Shown piece by piece: positions 1 through 6,737 of a stretch of DNA of 20,050 bases (its first letter is position 1; the number at the start of each line of letters is the position of its first letter). Made by a program: the position numbers and the translations under genes. The stretch is from Micavibrio sp. UBA7689. Its GTDB lineage: Bacteria; Pseudomonadota; Alphaproteobacteria; Micavibrionales; Micavibrionaceae. The stretch is taken from NCBI GenBank assembly GCA_002482805.1, contig DLGR01000038.1, forward strand, positions 590-20,639. Reading direction: 5' to 3'. A model generated the notes under the pieces. It searched no databases and was not told the origin of the DNA. It saw only the letters and a program-made list of their open reading frames with translations.

Positions 1-65
1 TCCGCCTTCACGCGGATCTTCACGCTGTAATCGACGGCCCTTTTGACGGGGACTAAAACTTTCAT
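1..65 (-). CDS. etfB: Electron transfer flavoprotein beta subunit, N-terminal fragment
   Basis: The minus strand opens with ATG at 65 and reads MKVLVPVKRAVDYSVKIRVK before the window ends, so only about 21 residues are visible. This is the characteristic N-terminus of EtfB, which with EtfA carries FAD and AMP and passes electrons from acyl-CoA dehydrogenases to ETF-ubiquinone oxidoreductase. A purine-rich GGAGC sits a few bases upstream of the start. The HIG1-domain gene lies just upstream on the same strand, with nine bases between them, which suggests co-transcription. That order (HIG1 gene then etfB) is common in alphaproteobacteria. The rest of the gene, and presumably etfA, lies outside the window. 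Confidence 0.85.
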   Translation of the reverse strand, partial: MKVLVPVKRAVDYSVKIRVKA

Positions 66-74
66 AAAAGCTCC

Positions 75-272
75 TTAGCTGGCTGAGGTCAAAACGGTAA
101 GCGCGAACAAGGCGATGGAAACACCCTGCATGATGACGCGGGCGCGCATAAGCTTGTTGCCGTATTTTGCATTGAACTCGCCGCCCTTGGTCATGGCCAC
201 CATCCCCACGATAAGAATGGCGAGCGTAGCAAGCATGGCGATAATCATAGCGACGAAAAAGAATCCTGACAT
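75..272 (-). CDS. HIG1-domain (twin transmembrane) small membrane protein
   Basis: A 65-residue protein with two hydrophobic segments (about residues 4-27 and 47-63) separated by a short polar, basic loop containing GGEFNAKYGNKLMRARV. The R/K-rich loop with NKLMRARV followed by the second helix matches the HIG1/hypoxia-induced protein family; mitochondrial members associate with respiratory complexes. The bacterial role is not established, but the family is often found beside etfB. I chose the ATG at 272 because the longer open frame upstream runs into ubiG and encodes basic, non-conserved sequence. No strong Shine-Dalgarno is visible. It probably belongs to a ubiG-HIG1-etfB transcript. Confidence 0.8.
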   Translation of the reverse strand: MSGFFFVAMIIAMLATLAILIVGMVAMTKGGEFNAKYGNKLMRARVIMQGVSIALFALTVLTSAS

Positions 273-310
273 GCCAATAAGATAAGGCGAGAAGGGGGGG
301 TTGGAAAGGG

Positions 311-1042
311 CTAAATCTTGCGCACTGCGATGAAGTAATTGACGGCCAGATCGTTGGCGGAACGTTTGAATTCCGCGCGCACGGGGTCGAACACCATGCC
401 TTCGGTGGAGATAACTTCGCCGCCCGCTTGGCGGATGGCTTTGGCCAGCTCGGACGGTTTCAGGAATTTTTTCCAATCATGCGTGCCTGCCGGAACCCAC
501 CTTAGTATGTATTCCGCCGCTACCTTGCCGAGCAGGAAGGATTTGGGTGTGCGGTTGAGGGTCGAAAAGATAATTATCCCCGTGCTTTTGCACAAATCCA
601 CACAATCATGCACAAACTTGTCCACATCATCGACATGTTCGACGATCTCGAGCGCCAGAACCACATCGAATTTCTCTTTAGATTTCACCATGACGTCCGT
701 GGATGTGGCTTTATACTGAATGTCCAATCCCGATAATCTAGCGTGCTCTTCGGCAACGGAAACAGCATTTTGGTCCGCATCGACGCCTGTGACCTCCGCC
801 CCCAATCGTGCCATCGGCTCGCACACCAATCCGCCACCACATCCTATATCGAGGATGGAAATGCCTTTGAACGGTTTCAAACTCTGGCGGTCCAGACTCC
901 ATGCATCGCAAATCTGCTCTTTTATATAGGACAGGCGAACGGGGTTAAGACGGTGTAGTGGTTTGAACGGACCGTCCTCATCCCACCAATGGGATGAATC
1001 CTTGGCGAACTGTGCGATCTCTTTTTGATTAACGGTGCCCAT
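311..1042 (-). CDS. ubiG: Ubiquinone biosynthesis O-methyltransferase
   Basis: A 243-residue class I SAM-dependent methyltransferase. UbiG performs both O-methylations of ubiquinone synthesis, on the polyprenyl-dihydroxybenzoate/polyprenylphenol intermediate and on demethylubiquinol. Visible family marks are HWWDEDGPFKPLHRLNPVR near the N-terminus, the SAM-binding LDIGCGGGL motif, the acidic residue in VTGVDAD, the motif ALEIVEHVDD, and FSTLNRTPKS followed by LRWVPAGTHDWKKF. The length fits the family. The frame stays open upstream of 1042, but the conserved protein begins at MGTVNQKEIAQFAKDSS, so I chose the ATG at 1042. It is divergent from lysC with about 80 bases between, a very common arrangement in alphaproteobacteria. 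HIG1 and etfB follow on the same strand. Confidence 0.95.
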   Translation of the reverse strand: MGTVNQKEIAQFAKDSSHWWDEDGPFKPLHRLNPVRLSYIKEQICDAWSLDRQSLKPFKGISILDIGCGGGLVCEPMARLGAEVTGVDADQNAVSVAEEHARLSGLDIQYKATSTDVMVKSKEKFDVVLALEIVEHVDDVDKFVHDCVDLCKSTGIIIFSTLNRTPKSFLLGKVAAEYILRWVPAGTHDWKKFLKPSELAKAIRQAGGEVISTEGMVFDPVRAEFKRSANDLAVNYFIAVRKI

Positions 1043-1070
1043 GCCCGCATTTTTAACGGTATCGCGGGCA
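1042..1070. repeat. 7-bp inverted repeat at the ubiG start, in the ubiG/lysC divergent region
   Basis: TGCCCGC (1042-1048) and GCGGGCA (1064-1070) are perfect inverted repeats separated by 15 bases. One arm includes the first base of the ubiG start codon. In ubiG mRNA the arms could form a hairpin abutting the AUG; as DNA, the arm centres are about 22 bp apart, two helical turns, which would also suit a dimeric regulator. Chance occurrence cannot be excluded. Confidence 0.4.
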
Positions 1071-1122
1071 AAATGCCAGCCCTGCGTCTTGCGCTTTGCG
1101 GTCAGTTTGTTAAACCTATGAT

Positions 1123-2358
1123 ATGGCACGTATAGTTGTAAAATTCGGCGGCACGTCCGTGGCCGACCCCGCAAAGATCGAAAAAGCGGCTGACAAGGTT
1201 GTCCGCGAAGTCGCGCTCGGGCATGAAGTCGCCGTGGCGATCTCGGCCATGTCGGGCGTAACGAACCAGCTGGTGGAATATTGCAACTCCATCACGACGG
1301 ACCACGACGTGCGCGAATATGACACGGTGGTATCGAGCGGCGAACAGGTGACCGCAGGCCTCATGGCTATAGCGCTTCAAAAACGCGGGATCAGCGCGCG
1401 CTCGTGGATGGGCTGGCAGGTTCCTATTTTATCCGACGAAGTGCATTCTAAGGCGCGTATCCAGGGTATCAACACCGACGCCATGGAAAAAAGTTTGAAA
1501 TCCAAACAGGTCGCGGTGCTCGCGGGGTTTCAGGCCGTGACGGCGGAAAACAGGATCACGACTCTCGGGCGCGGCGGCGGCGACACGACGGCGGTGGCGT
1601 TGGCCGCGGCGTTGAAAGCGGACCGCTGCGATATCTACACGGATGTCGACGGCATTTATACGACCGATCCGCGCATCGTTCCCGAAGCACGCAAGATCAG
1701 CCGTATTTCGTATGAAGAGATGCTGGAACTAGCGTCACTGGGCGCAAAGGTTCTGCAGGTCCGTTCGGTCGAAATGGCCTATAAATACAACGTACCCGTA
1801 CAGGTATTATCGAGTTTCGCGCCGGAGATCGGTTCCGATCTGCCCGGCACATTGGTTACGAAAGAGGAAGCAAGCATGGAACATGTGGTTGTCACAGGCA
1901 TCGCCTTTACGAAGGACGAAGCGAAAGTCACGTTGATCGGCGTACCCGATACACCGGGCGTTGCCGCCAAATTGTTCGGTCCGCTCGCGGAAGCGAACAT
2001 CAACGTGGATATGATCGTGCAGAACATTTCCGCCGACGGCTCCACAACGGACATGACGTTTACGGTACCTGTCAATGAACTCAAAAAAACCGAAGATGTG
2101 GTCAAAAAAGAAGCCGCCTTCAAGGGTGTGGAACTGCGCACGGATTCCGAAGTCACAAAGCTCTCCGTCGTCGGCATCGGTATGCGCACCCATGCGGGCG
2201 TCGCGCAGACCATGTTTGCGGCCTTGGCGAAAGCGGGCATCAACATTCAGGTTATCTCGACATCCGAAATCAAGATCAGCGTCCTGATCGACAAAAAATA
2301 TATGGAGTTGGCGGTGCGCGCGCTGCATGACGCCTACGGCCTCGAAAAAGCCGCTTAA
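1123..2358 (+). CDS. lysC: Aspartate kinase with C-terminal ACT domains
   Basis: A 411-residue aspartokinase, which phosphorylates L-aspartate as the first step to lysine, threonine, methionine and diaminopimelate. The N-terminal kinase motif VKFGGTSVAD is at residues 6-15, the SSGEQVTAGLMA segment follows, and GRGGGDTTAVALAAAL and YTDVDGIYTTDPRIV lie in the middle. The C-terminal 160 residues hold two ACT repeats (IGVPDTPGVAAKLF; VGIGMRTHAGVAQTMF), so feedback inhibition by lysine and/or threonine is expected. The length is typical of the short alpha/beta-type aspartokinases. The ATG at 1123 gives the conserved MARIVVKFGG start, although there is no clear Shine-Dalgarno. The rodZ-like gene follows after eight bases, suggesting one transcript. 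Confidence 0.96.
   Translation: MARIVVKFGGTSVADPAKIEKAADKVVREVALGHEVAVAISAMSGVTNQLVEYCNSITTDHDVREYDTVVSSGEQVTAGLMAIALQKRGISARSWMGWQVPILSDEVHSKARIQGINTDAMEKSLKSKQVAVLAGFQAVTAENRITTLGRGGGDTTAVALAAALKADRCDIYTDVDGIYTTDPRIVPEARKISRISYEEMLELASLGAKVLQVRSVEMAYKYNVPVQVLSSFAPEIGSDLPGTLVTKEEASMEHVVVTGIAFTKDEAKVTLIGVPDTPGVAAKLFGPLAEANINVDMIVQNISADGSTTDMTFTVPVNELKKTEDVVKKEAAFKGVELRTDSEVTKLSVVGIGMRTHAGVAQTMFAALAKAGINIQVISTSEIKISVLIDKKYMELAVRALHDAYGLEKAA
1864..1878 (+). promoter_or_regulatory. Internal ribosome binding site and in-frame start within lysC (candidate beta subunit)
   Basis: GAGGA (1864-1868) lies seven bases before an in-frame ATG (1876-1878, Met252 of LysC). Translation from there would give a 160-residue protein, starting MEHVVVTG, made of just the two ACT domains and ending at 2358. 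In Corynebacterium and Bacillus aspartokinases an internal start at the equivalent position yields the separate regulatory beta subunit of an alpha2beta2 enzyme. The internal site has a better Shine-Dalgarno than the main lysC start. Use of the site is inferred, not shown. Confidence 0.5.
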
Positions 2359-2366
2359 AAAGAATT

Positions 2367-3188
2367 ATGGACGACAACGACACCACAAACGACAAAAGCG
2401 AACTGGAATTCCACACCGATATGCCGGTGGGGGAAATCCTGCGCCGCACCCGCGTGCATTACGGTCAGGATTTAAACCAGATCGAAGGCATTCTGCGCAT
2501 CCGTGCCTCGCAGCTGGAGGCGTTGGAGAAGGGGGATATTTCCCAACTTCCCGGCCGCGTCTACGCCATCGGTTTCGTGCGGGCTTATTCCGAATATCTC
2601 GGCCTCGACGGTGACAAGATGGTGCATTTGTTCAAGGAACAATCCGTCGGTCGTCAGAAAAAACCGGATTTATCATTTCCCGTGCCTGCGTCCGAAAGTA
2701 AAATCCCGAGCATGCTGGTGGTCGGCGCATCGGCGTTCGGGGTGCTGGTGCTGATCGGCTTCGTCTCTTTCATGATGTTCCCCAAAGGCAAGAAAAACGA
2801 AATACCGACCGTGCCGGAAAAACTCACGCAATCGCAATTGAACAAGGCGCCTAGCCTTGTTCATGGCGAAGAAAGCGTTAAGGAAGCCAAAGAAGAAGCG
2901 AAGGAAGAAGCCGCGGCTGATAACCGCATCGTGCTGGAAATCACCGACTCCGCATGGATAGAAATCCGAAACAAAAGCGGCGCGGCCATACTGCGTCAGG
3001 TTTTGAAAAAGGGCGATGTCTATCTGGTGCCCGATGAAGCGGGGCTTATCATGGCCACAGGCAACGCGGGCGGCATTACGGTGAAGGTGGATGGCAAGAA
3101 AATCGGTTCGTTGGGTGATGCAGGCCAGATCCGCCGCAAAATCGCGCTCGATCCCGACACGCTCAAAGCGCATCCTAAAACGAACTAG
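2367..3188 (+). CDS. rodZ: RodZ-like helix-turn-helix membrane protein with DUF4115
   Basis: A 273-residue bitopic membrane protein. Residues 20-82 form the HTH_25-type helix-turn-helix domain (VGEILRRTR, ALEKGDISQLPGRVYAIGF, RAYSEYLGLD). Residues 113-138 are one hydrophobic transmembrane segment. Residues 171-185 are a charged KEAKEEAKEEA linker. Residues 187-265 match the DUF4115 all-beta domain (TDSAWIEIRNKSG to GSLGDAGQIRRKIAL). This is the RodZ architecture; in E. coli RodZ links MreB to the rod-shape peptidoglycan machinery. In many proteobacteria it sits directly upstream of ispG, but here an antisense gene intervenes. The start is the ATG eight bases after the lysC stop. The stop overlaps the convergent gene in a shared CTAG. 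Confidence 0.85.
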   Translation: MDDNDTTNDKSELEFHTDMPVGEILRRTRVHYGQDLNQIEGILRIRASQLEALEKGDISQLPGRVYAIGFVRAYSEYLGLDGDKMVHLFKEQSVGRQKKPDLSFPVPASESKIPSMLVVGASAFGVLVLIGFVSFMMFPKGKKNEIPTVPEKLTQSQLNKAPSLVHGEESVKEAKEEAKEEAAADNRIVLEITDSAWIEIRNKSGAAILRQVLKKGDVYLVPDEAGLIMATGNAGGITVKVDGKKIGSLGDAGQIRRKIALDPDTLKAHPKTN

Positions 3189-4066
3189 AAAATATTCGGC
3201 CCCGAAGCCGCCACAACGAGTGCGCGCGCCGTAGCATAACTTTCCTCATAAAACTCGCTGATCGCCATGCCGGAAACGAGAATGCTGTCCATGATGGCGG
3301 TCGGCGGTACGTTCCATCGCAGATGGTGTGGATCTATATCGAATCTCTGCGGAAAAACAGGTACGACGGCGCAACCTTTTTCTTTAAATTTTAAATACAG
3401 GCTGTCTTCATAAGGGCTTTGTCTTGCACCGAATGAATGGCCCGCTCCGCATTGTTGCAGATATATGCGCGCGCCGATGTGCTCCATATGTTTGATGGCG
3501 TTGTGAACGATAACATCGTTTCTGATGGCGAGACCATCCTGTTCAACCGATGAAAAAAACGGGCTGGCAAAGCCGGTTCTTTTTACCATCATGTCGCGTG
3601 TCAGCTTGTCCGTGACATCCAGGGTCGGAATTTCAAACAACTCGGGCATGGAAGCCATAGCTGCATCATTAAACCGCACGGATATTTTTTTGCGCAAAGC
3701 AAATGCAATAAGATGTCTGTTGGCTTCTTCCCCCGTAATCATCATGCCTTCCATAACGGGAACGCCGTTTTTGGCTTTGTGTGTATGCATGATTTCCAAT
3801 CCGAAACCGAAATTTAAGACGGGATTTTTTCTTTTTTGTACGGTGTGGGCTTTTAATATGGCTTCTTGGAAAAGCCCGTGCATCTGGTCGGTATGGGATT
3901 CATTCAAAAGAAAAACGATTTTCTGGTCCGGGGGCAGGCGGGACAAGAGCCAGTTTTCTGCAGCCATCACCGCCTCGACGACAGGGCGCAAATCATAAGG
4001 CGCATCTTCGCAATCCACGAAATTGGTCGGTATGCGGTCGGAAAAATGGGCGGCCGATAACATCAT
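3185..4066 (-). CDS. Unknown protein with Tiki/ChaN/EreA-like motif pattern
   Basis: A 293-residue protein with no signal peptide or membrane segment that I can see; I cannot name its family with certainty. Three spaced elements are suggestive: a beta-strand ending in FLLNESHTD (residues 52-60, with E56 and H58), an arginine-led helix RNDVIVHNAIKHM (182-194), and a strand ending in CGAGH (206-210). A GE/NE-x-H motif, then an R-x-x-x-M-type helix, then a strand ending G-x-H is the pattern of the Tiki/TraB/ChaN/erythromycin-esterase superfamily. The resemblance is by eye only. It lies antisense between rodZ and ispG, overlaps the rodZ stop by four bases, and has its own promoter. ATG codons at 4066 and 4063 are both possible starts. 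Confidence 0.6.
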   Translation of the reverse strand: MMLSAAHFSDRIPTNFVDCEDAPYDLRPVVEAVMAAENWLLSRLPPDQKIVFLLNESHTDQMHGLFQEAILKAHTVQKRKNPVLNFGFGLEIMHTHKAKNGVPVMEGMMITGEEANRHLIAFALRKKISVRFNDAAMASMPELFEIPTLDVTDKLTRDMMVKRTGFASPFFSSVEQDGLAIRNDVIVHNAIKHMEHIGARIYLQQCGAGHSFGARQSPYEDSLYLKFKEKGCAVVPVFPQRFDIDPHHLRWNVPPTAIMDSILVSGMAISEFYEESYATARALVVAASGPNIF

Positions 4067-4074
4067 GGGGCCGC

Positions 4075-4102
4075 ACTCTAATCATCATATGCATTATGTC
4101 AA
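4075..4102 (-). promoter_or_regulatory. Candidate sigma70 promoter for the 3185-4066 gene
   Basis: Read on the minus strand, a perfect consensus -35 TTGACA (4102-4097) is followed after 16 bases by TAGAGT (4080-4075), which matches the -10 consensus at four of six positions. The predicted start site falls about two bases before the ATG at 4066, so the transcript would be nearly leaderless. Confidence 0.45.
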
Positions 4103-4130
4103 TATATTTTGCCGATATATGGGAGAATCC

Positions 4131-4159
4131 TTGGATTTTCAGGGCTTTTGGGATACATA
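4131..4159 (+). promoter_or_regulatory. Weak candidate promoter for ispG
   Basis: TTGGAT (4131-4136) and TACATA (4154-4159) are separated by 17 bases, directly ahead of ispG. The -10 match is poor, and the predicted start lies almost on the ATG at 4167. In that case initiation could be leaderless, or the ATG at 4200 could be used. This is the best-placed promoter-like pair in the 100-base divergent region but is far from proven. Confidence 0.25.
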
Positions 4160-4166
4160 AACGACC

Positions 4167-5297
4167 ATGAGCGATCACACGGCGCATAGGCCTTGGCGAA
4201 TGATATCCCGCCGCAAGAGCCGCAAAATCTGGGTCGGCAACGTCCCCGTGGGCGGCGATGCGCCTATCACCGTGCAATCGATGACAAACACACTCACCCA
4301 CGATATCGAAGCGACGATTGCGCAGGTGCGTGCATTGGAAGTAGCGGGCGCGGATATCGTGCGCATTTCCTGTCCTGATGAAGAATCCACGCTCGCGCTG
4401 AAATCCATTATCCCTGAAATCACGGTTCCCGTTGTCGCGGATATTCACTTTCATTATAAACGCGCGATCGAGGCGGCACAAAACGGCGCGGCGTGCCTGC
4501 GCATAAATCCTGGCAATATCGGCTCCGCCGAACGCGTGAAAGAAGTCATCAAGGCCGCGAAAGATCACAACTGCTCCATCCGCATCGGCGTGAACGCAGG
4601 CTCTTTGGAGCGTGACTTGCTGGAACAATACGGCGAACCTTGCCCAGACGCGATGGTCGAGAGCGCACGCCGCCACATTCAAATTCTGGAAGACCACGAT
4701 TTCTTCAATTTCAAAATCTCCTGCAAAGCGTCCGATGTATTCATGGCGGTTGCGGCGTATCAACAACTGGCAGACGTTTGCGATTATCCTTTGCATGTCG
4801 GCATTACAGAGGCGGGGGGCTTGCGCTCAGGCACCATCAAATCCGCTATCGGTATGGGAAATTTATTGTGGGGCGGGATAGGCGACACCATCCGTGTTTC
4901 GCTTTCCGCCGACCCTGTCGAAGAAATCAAAGCGGGCTTTGATATTTTGAAATCGCTCGGGCTTCGCCACCGCGGCGTCAATGTCGTCGCTTGTCCGTCC
5001 TGCGCGCGCCAGCAATTTAAAGTGATTGATACGGTGGCCGAACTCGAACAACGTGTCGCGCACATTACCACACCGATGACGGTTTCCATTATTGGCTGTG
5101 TCGTAAATGGTCCCGGTGAAGCGCTGATGACCGATATAGGTCTCACGGGCGGCGGGCAGGGGAACCACCAAATCTATATCGGCGGGGAAAAAGCACACCG
5201 TTTCAACGATGGTGACAAATCTATCGTCGATCACATTGTTGCGATGATCGAAGAAAAAGCCCGGCAAATACAGTCCCAAAAAATCGCCGCCGAATGA
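4167..5297 (+). CDS. ispG: 4-hydroxy-3-methylbut-2-en-1-yl diphosphate synthase
   Basis: A 376-residue GcpE/IspG, the [4Fe-4S] enzyme that reductively opens methylerythritol cyclodiphosphate to HMBPP in the MEP isoprenoid pathway. The N-terminal TIM-barrel portion shows RKSRKIWVGNVPVGGDAPIT and SMTNTLTHD; later come VADIHFHYKRA and LHVGITEAGG. The cluster ligands are visible: Cys276 and Cys279 in CPSC, Cys311 and Glu318 in GCVVNGPGE, equivalent to the E. coli C270/C273/C305/E312 set. The length matches short proteobacterial forms. The start at 4167 lacks a clear Shine-Dalgarno; Met12 (4200) is an alternative. In E. coli and many relatives hisS follows ispG, but no hisS is present here. Confidence 0.95.
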   Translation: MSDHTAHRPWRMISRRKSRKIWVGNVPVGGDAPITVQSMTNTLTHDIEATIAQVRALEVAGADIVRISCPDEESTLALKSIIPEITVPVVADIHFHYKRAIEAAQNGAACLRINPGNIGSAERVKEVIKAAKDHNCSIRIGVNAGSLERDLLEQYGEPCPDAMVESARRHIQILEDHDFFNFKISCKASDVFMAVAAYQQLADVCDYPLHVGITEAGGLRSGTIKSAIGMGNLLWGGIGDTIRVSLSADPVEEIKAGFDILKSLGLRHRGVNVVACPSCARQQFKVIDTVAELEQRVAHITTPMTVSIIGCVVNGPGEALMTDIGLTGGGQGNHQIYIGGEKAHRFNDGDKSIVDHIVAMIEEKARQIQSQKIAAE

Positions 5298-5404
5298 TTA
5301 TCTTAACTCTGAATTCCAATAATTGCATTTTACCAACTTATTTTGTCTGTTTCCTTGCCTATTGGCGTTGAAGGCCTAGGTTACAAACGCGGATGAATTT
5401 CTTC

Positions 5405-5414
5405 GTTCGCGAAC
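5405..5414. repeat. Perfect 10-bp palindrome GTTCGCGAAC
   Basis: GTTCGCGAAC is fully self-complementary and ends one base before the AAGGAG ribosome binding site of the 42-codon gene. It could be an operator, or a small leader structure that masks the ribosome binding site. The rest of the gap after ispG (5298-5404) shows no hairpin terminator or convincing promoter. Confidence 0.35.
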
Positions 5415-5428
5415 AAAGGAGACTACAC

Positions 5429-5557
5429 ATGACAAATGAAAATCAAAACAAACCGGTTGATGGCAACAAGCAAGCCGATGAAAAAAACAAATCCGGCACG
5501 CCGGGTCAGCAAAACCCAGCCAATAAAGAAGCTTCAGACGCCAAAAAAGCCGTTTAG
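5429..5557 (+). CDS. Small hydrophilic protein, 42 residues, function unknown
   Basis: The ATG at 5429 is preceded by a very good ribosome binding site, AAAGGAG (5415-5421), with seven bases of spacing. The 42-residue product begins MTNENQNKPVDGNKQADEKN and ends DAKKAV. It is rich in Asn, Gln, Lys, Asp, Glu and Ala, with no Cys, Trp, Tyr or Phe and no hydrophobic segment, so it is probably disordered and cytoplasmic. A strong intrinsic terminator begins 21 bases after the stop, so the gene appears to be an independent transcript. I recognise no family. The frame is overlapped in +1 by a spurious upstream extension of the prfA reading frame. The ribosome binding site and the terminator make this a real gene candidate rather than a chance frame. 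Confidence 0.65.
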   Translation: MTNENQNKPVDGNKQADEKNKSGTPGQQNPANKEASDAKKAV

Positions 5558-5577
5558 TTTTTTTGACGATAGGACGG

Positions 5578-5601
5578 AGCCCCGTAATGCGGGGCTTTTT
5601 T
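5578..5601 (+). terminator. Rho-independent terminator after the 42-codon gene
   Basis: AGCCCCG (5578-5584) pairs perfectly with CGGGGCT (5590-5596) around a TAATG loop, and six T residues follow (5596-5601). It is a textbook 7-bp GC-rich intrinsic terminator, placed between the small gene and prfA, so prfA needs its own promoter or readthrough. Confidence 0.9.
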
Positions 5602-5672
5602 CTTGCCTTTTCGCTCTGGATTTCCGTTCCGAATATCAGTATGTTACAGCCCTTATTGAAAATAGGACTGAC

Positions 5673-6737
5673 ATGGATTTCATCGGAGCCTTAAAACCCA
5701 TCGCCGCACGCCAGAAAGAAGTCTCGGATAAAATGTCCGCGGGCGGGCTTTCGGGCGAGGAATTCGTGAAGCTGTCCAAGGAATATGCGGATCTTCAGCC
5801 CGTCGTGGAATTGTATGAAGAATACAAGAAGAGCGTCGAAGGTTTGGCTGATGCGAAAGCTATGCTCGATGATCCCGACATGGGCGAAATGGCGCAGGCC
5901 GAAATCGACGAACTGAGCGTAAAAATCCCCGCGCTCGAAGAAAAAATCAAAATCTCGCTTCTGCCCAAAGATTCCGCCGACGTTAAAAACGCTGTGATGG
6001 AGATTCGCGCAGGCACGGGCGGGGATGAGGCTGCACTTTTCGCCGCAGATCTTTTCACCATGTATAAAAACTACGCCGCCATTCAGGGCTGGCGCATCGA
6101 GATCATGGAAATGTCCGAAAGCGATCTGGGCGGATACAAGGAAGTCATCATGACGGTGACGGGGCAAAACGTGTTCGCGCGCTTGAAATATGAATCCGGC
6201 GGTCACCGCGTGCAACGTGTGCCCAAAACCGAAACCCAAGGTCGTATCCACACATCTGCCGCCACCGTCGCCGTGCTTCCCGAAGCCGAAGATGTTGACG
6301 TGGTTTTAAAAGACGAAGAATTGCGCATCGATGTGTTCCGTTCTGGCGGCCCTGGTGGCCAGTCCGTTAACACAACCGATTCCGCCGTACGCGTAACGCA
6401 CTTGCCGACGGGTTTGTTTGTGGCCATTCAGGACGAAAAATCCCAGCATAAGAACAAAGCGAAAGCCATGAAGCTTTTGAAAACCAAGCTGTATGATATG
6501 GAACGGCAGAAACTTGATGCGGCGCGCGCCGCGGACAGAAAAGGCCAGATCGGTTCGGGCGATCGCTCGGAGCGTATACGCACTTATAACTTCCCGCAGT
6601 CACGTTTGACGGACCACCGCATAAACCTGACGCTCTATAACCTCGATGAAATCCTGCGCGGCTATGGGCTAAGCGAAGTCATCGACGCACTGATCACGCA
6701 GGCACAGGCCGAACAGCTCGCCAATCTCGAAATCTGA
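5673..6737 (+). CDS. prfA: Peptide chain release factor 1
   Basis: A 354-residue class I release factor that recognises UAA and UAG and triggers peptidyl-tRNA hydrolysis. The GGQ catalytic motif is at residues 228-230 in RSGGPGGQSVNTTDSAVR. The RF1-type stop-codon tripeptide PxT is PKT at 184-186, within RVPKTETQGRIHTSAATVAVLPE, which separates it from RF2 (SPF). The C-terminus RIRTYNFPQSRLTDHRI is typical. The frame runs open far upstream through the small gene and terminator, but conserved RF1 begins at MDFIGALKP. The ATG at 5673 has AGGA six bases ahead. The Gln of GGQ is the methylation target of PrmC, whose gene lies 1.8 kb downstream beyond an inserted minus-strand operon. Confidence 0.96.
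   Translation: MDFIGALKPIAARQKEVSDKMSAGGLSGEEFVKLSKEYADLQPVVELYEEYKKSVEGLADAKAMLDDPDMGEMAQAEIDELSVKIPALEEKIKISLLPKDSADVKNAVMEIRAGTGGDEAALFAADLFTMYKNYAAIQGWRIEIMEMSESDLGGYKEVIMTVTGQNVFARLKYESGGHRVQRVPKTETQGRIHTSAATVAVLPEAEDVDVVLKDEELRIDVFRSGGPGGQSVNTTDSAVRVTHLPTGLFVAIQDEKSQHKNKAKAMKLLKTKLYDMERQKLDAARAADRKGQIGSGDRSERIRTYNFPQSRLTDHRINLTLYNLDEILRGYGLSEVIDALITQAQAEQLANLEI

Noticed and set aside
1094..1122. TTTGCG-N16-TATGAT as a lysC promoter
   Set aside because: The -10-like TATGAT touches the lysC ATG, so transcription would begin inside the gene and remove the conserved MARIVVKFGG start.
1779..2328. Long minus-strand open frames within lysC
   Set aside because: They are antisense shadows of a strongly conserved gene, with no ribosome binding site or recognisable motif.
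3993..4796. 267-residue minus-strand frame over the start of ispG
   Set aside because: It overlaps ispG coding sequence and the 3185-4066 gene start, and shows His/Arg/Ala-rich composition typical of shadow frames.
5436..5672. prfA extended upstream to 5436 as one 433-residue protein
   Set aside because: The extension crosses a strong terminator and the 42-codon gene in another frame; conserved RF1 starts at 5673 with its own AGGA site.
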